Of a stretch of DNA of 7,043 nucleotides, positions 5,534 to 7,043 are shown piece after piece; the first letter of the stretch is position 1; the number at the start of each line of letters is the position of its first letter. This DNA comes from Bacteroidales bacterium UBA5266 (GTDB taxonomy: Bacteria; Bacteroidota; Bacteroidia; Bacteroidales; WCHB1-69): assembly GCA_002411545.1 (NCBI GenBank), contig DHTG01000018.1, forward strand, positions 1 through 7,043. The letters run 5' to 3'. A model generated the notes under the pieces. It had not been told where the DNA came from, searched no databases, and saw only the letters and a program-made list of their open reading frames with translations. The position numbers and the translations under genes were made by a program.

Positions 5534-6658
5534 ATGGTAAAGAGAGAAATGGAAGATATCGTTTTTAACGAACTTCAACCTCAAAAAGTGATTATTATAT
5601 ATGGTGCTCGTCGGGTAGGAAAAACGGTTTTGATTGAGCAATTAATGCGTCGTTATCAAGGTAAAGTGCTTTTGCTCAATGGAGAAGATATGATAACGGT
5701 CGATATGTTGTCGCGACGAACCGTATCTAATTATCAGCATTTATTTTCCGGTATAGATTTATTGATCATCGACAAAGCTCAATACATAGAAAATATCGGA
5801 AAAATATTAAAGTTAATAGTCGATTCGATGAAAAACCTTGCTGTTTTGGTTTCAGGTTCTTCTTCTTTTGATTTATTGAATCAAGCCGGCGAACCCTTGG
5901 TAGGGCGTTCTTATTCTTTTATTTTATATCCATTTTCTCATAAAGAGTTATTGCACTTCGAAAGTCAAGCCGATATTCTTCGGCATTTAGATTCATATTT
6001 AATTTATGGCTCTTATCCCGAATTATTTAAAATAGAAGACTATGATAAAAAACAACATTATCTATTGGAAATGATATCTCTTTATTTATTAAATGATATC
6101 TTAAGCATCGACGGTATTAAAAACGCCTCAAAAATGCAAAAATTACTCAAATTGATTGCCCTGCAAATAGGAAGTGAGATTTCTTATGATGAATTGTCAA
6201 AACAGCTTGGCATGAGTAGAAATACCGTTGAAAAATATCTTGATTTATTATCCAAAACATTTGTGATTTTTAAATTACCGGCTTTTTCAACGAATCCGAG
6301 GAAAGAAATAAGTAAAATGGCCAAATGGTATTTTTATGATAATGGTATTAGAAATGCTTTAATAAATGATTTTAAACCTATAGTAGTTCGAAGCGATGTA
6401 GGGATGCTTTGGGAGAATTTTGTTATCAGTGAACGTATTAAGATGAATAATAATCAACGTTTACATAAAAATTATTTCTTTTGGAGAAATTATAACAAAC
6501 AAGAAATTGATTTCATTGAAGAATATAAAGGTGAACTACATGCTTTTGAATGCAAATGGAATGAATGTAACGTGAAAATACCTGCCGCTTTTAAGGATAA
6601 TTATCCTAAGTCGTCCTTTAACATTATACATAATCGCAATTTTTTCGAATTTTTATAA
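5534..6658 (+). CDS. AAA-type ATPase with DUF4143-like C-terminal domain
   Basis: This is a member of the prokaryotic ATP-binding family with an N-terminal AAA_14-type ATPase and a C-terminal DUF4143 domain; the biological role of this family is largely unsettled. Length (374) and the start MVKREME fit the family. Walker A is GARRVGKT (24-31). Walker B is LLIIDKAQ (76-83), with Lys81 where the family normally has the catalytic Glu. A sensor-like VLVSGSSS (104-111), GRSYSFILYPFSHKEL (124-139) and YLIYGSYPEL (155-164) follow. A winged helix-turn-helix region covers about 216-248 (DELSKQLGMSRNTVEKYLDLL). The C-terminus has a PD-(D/E)XK-like pattern: Glu294 in LWENFV, Asp326 in EIDFI, and Glu339-Cys-Lys341. 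It is monocistronic, with its own promoter after a repeat-rich region, and appears more AT-rich than hutI or the dipeptidase, which hints at acquisition by transfer. No toxin, antitoxin or phage gene is adjacent. The family call is good; the function is unknown. Confidence 0.85.
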   Translation: MVKREMEDIVFNELQPQKVIIIYGARRVGKTVLIEQLMRRYQGKVLLLNGEDMITVDMLSRRTVSNYQHLFSGIDLLIIDKAQYIENIGKILKLIVDSMKNLAVLVSGSSSFDLLNQAGEPLVGRSYSFILYPFSHKELLHFESQADILRHLDSYLIYGSYPELFKIEDYDKKQHYLLEMISLYLLNDILSIDGIKNASKMQKLLKLIALQIGSEISYDELSKQLGMSRNTVEKYLDLLSKTFVIFKLPAFSTNPRKEISKMAKWYFYDNGIRNALINDFKPIVVRSDVGMLWENFVISERIKMNNNQRLHKNYFFWRNYNKQEIDFIEEYKGELHAFECKWNECNVKIPAAFKDNYPKSSFNIIHNRNFFEFL

Positions 6659-6680
6659 ATCATTATAGGAATATAAAAAT
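6649..6680 (+). repeat. AT-only inverted repeat at the end of the ATPase gene
   Basis: ATTTTTATA (6649-6657) is complementary to TATAAAAAT (6672-6680) across a 14-base loop, overlapping the stop codon. It may help end transcription, but the stem contains no G or C and such pairs arise easily by chance in this composition. Confidence 0.2.
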
Positions 6681-6852
6681 CTACTATTGTTCTATAAAAC
6701 CAAACGGAATCTTCGCTTCGCTCAGTATCTGTAACTAATAACGTATTTTTATCTCTCAGGCGTAATCTCTATTGTCATTTTAAAAAAATAGTGAAAGACG
6801 TTTCTTCATACAAATGTAATTTCATGTTTACATTCTCGTAATTTGTGCGGCA
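6659..6852. other. Noncoding spacer without recognisable gene
   Basis: No ORF with family resemblance is seen on either strand. A GC-richer patch around 6702-6732 (CGGAATCTTCGCTTCGCTCAG) stands out from the AT-rich surroundings. The complementary strand offers only a nine-codon reading MTIEITPER at 6749-6778, which I do not call a gene. The patch could be a remnant of a lost gene, but there is not enough sequence to say. Confidence 0.4.
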
Positions 6853-6860
6853 TACTTTTG
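6853..6860 (+). promoter_or_regulatory. Bacteroidota -7 promoter element for the exported-protein gene
   Basis: TACTTTTG matches TAnnTTTG exactly, 38 bases before the ATG at 6899. The -33 region has only a weak candidate (TTTA at 6827-6830, 22 bases upstream). The predicted transcription start falls in or just before an A10 run (6865-6874), followed by G, an A7 run and a tandem ATTAAAC-ATTAAAC (6882-6895), an A-rich leader typical of strongly translated Bacteroidota genes. Confidence 0.6.
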
Positions 6861-6898
6861 CATCAAAAAAAAAAGAAAAAAATTAAACATTAAACAAC

Positions 6899-7043
6899 AT
6901 GCAAAAGCAGTCATTGAAAAAAATAGTTTTGTCAGTGAGTTTATCCCTATGTGCTTCGGTAATAAGTCTGGCACAGGAAGTGGAACAAACACCCATGGAA
7001 AAAACGGAAGCCAAAGTAGAAGAAATGATCACTTCGCTCGATG
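6899..7043 (+). CDS. Exported protein, 5' part only
   Basis: An ATG at 6899 opens a frame that runs off the window end with 48 complete codons. The start reads MQKQSLKKIVLSVSLSLCA and continues SVISLAQEVEQTPMEKTEAKVEEMITSLD. Lys7-Lys8, a hydrophobic core (9-24) and S-L-A before Gln26 form a typical signal peptide cleaved after Ala25. Cys18 is not in a good lipobox (Leu precedes it), so a lipoprotein is unlikely. The mature start is acidic and Glu/Lys-rich with possible heptad character (MEKTEAKVEEMITSL), like the short coiled segment that precedes some Bacteroidota outer-membrane barrels, but no family can be assigned from 23 mature residues. Its own promoter (TACTTTTG) and A-rich leader suggest good expression. 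Confidence 0.75.
   Translation, partial: MQKQSLKKIVLSVSLSLCASVISLAQEVEQTPMEKTEAKVEEMITSLD

Noticed and set aside
6702..6732. GC-richer CTTCGCTTCGCTC patch as a terminator or insertion-site scar
   Set aside because: I found no matching inverted partner nearby and no target-site duplication, so nothing beyond a compositional blip can be supported.
6749..6778. Minus-strand reading MTIEITPER as the start of a degraded gene
   Set aside because: Nine codons followed by a stop, and the reading beyond it shows further stops in the same frame. No recognisable family remains.
6915..6955. Lipoprotein signal at Cys18 of the partial exported protein
   Set aside because: The residues before Cys are L-S-L, which lacks the small residue required at -1, and a signal peptidase I site (S-L-A before Gln26) is present instead.

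Overview
The window looks like a moderately AT-rich chromosomal segment of a member of the Bacteroidota, probably order Bacteroidales. The evidence is the gene families (a secreted C69 dipeptidase, a HolA and DapA of Bacteroidales type, a DUF4143-type ATPase), exact matches to the Bacteroidota -7 promoter element TAnnTTTG ahead of two genes, and start codons that mostly lack a Shine-Dalgarno sequence and follow A-rich leaders. I cannot name a genus from the sequence alone. All genes lie on the + strand.

Layout: (1) 46-3547 is a compact run of three genes: a secreted C69 dipeptidase, dapA (20-base gap) and holA (stop and start share one base, TAATG). This looks like one transcription unit, and the window may begin inside the -7 box of its promoter. 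(2) 3548-3626 is a short spacer with a good Shine-Dalgarno sequence and a possible seven-codon upstream ORF. (3) 3627-5355 is hutI overlapped by folK by 17 bases: imidazolonepropionase of histidine breakdown, translationally coupled to the pterin pyrophosphokinase of folate synthesis. (4) 5356-5533 is an intergenic region dense in direct and inverted repeats, ending in a clear TATTTTTG promoter element. (5) 5534-6658 encodes an AAA-type ATPase with a winged-helix region and a C-terminal PD-(D/E)XK-like (DUF4143) domain. Its Walker B segment reads D-K-A-Q where the family usually has D-E-A-Q. (6) 6659-6898 is noncoding, with a promoter (TACTTTTG) and an A-rich leader. (7) 6899 to the end is the 5' part of a gene for an exported protein.

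Most of the window is housekeeping metabolism: peptide hydrolysis at the cell surface, lysine/diaminopimelate synthesis, replication clamp loading, histidine degradation and folate synthesis. The part that stands out is the ATPase gene with its repeat-rich upstream region. A 16-bp direct repeat with a 32-bp period and two three-armed inverted repeats lie immediately upstream of its -7 box. This suggests specific, possibly autogenous, control by the ATPase's own winged-helix region. I saw no tRNA, rRNA, CRISPR array, insertion sequence or phage gene.
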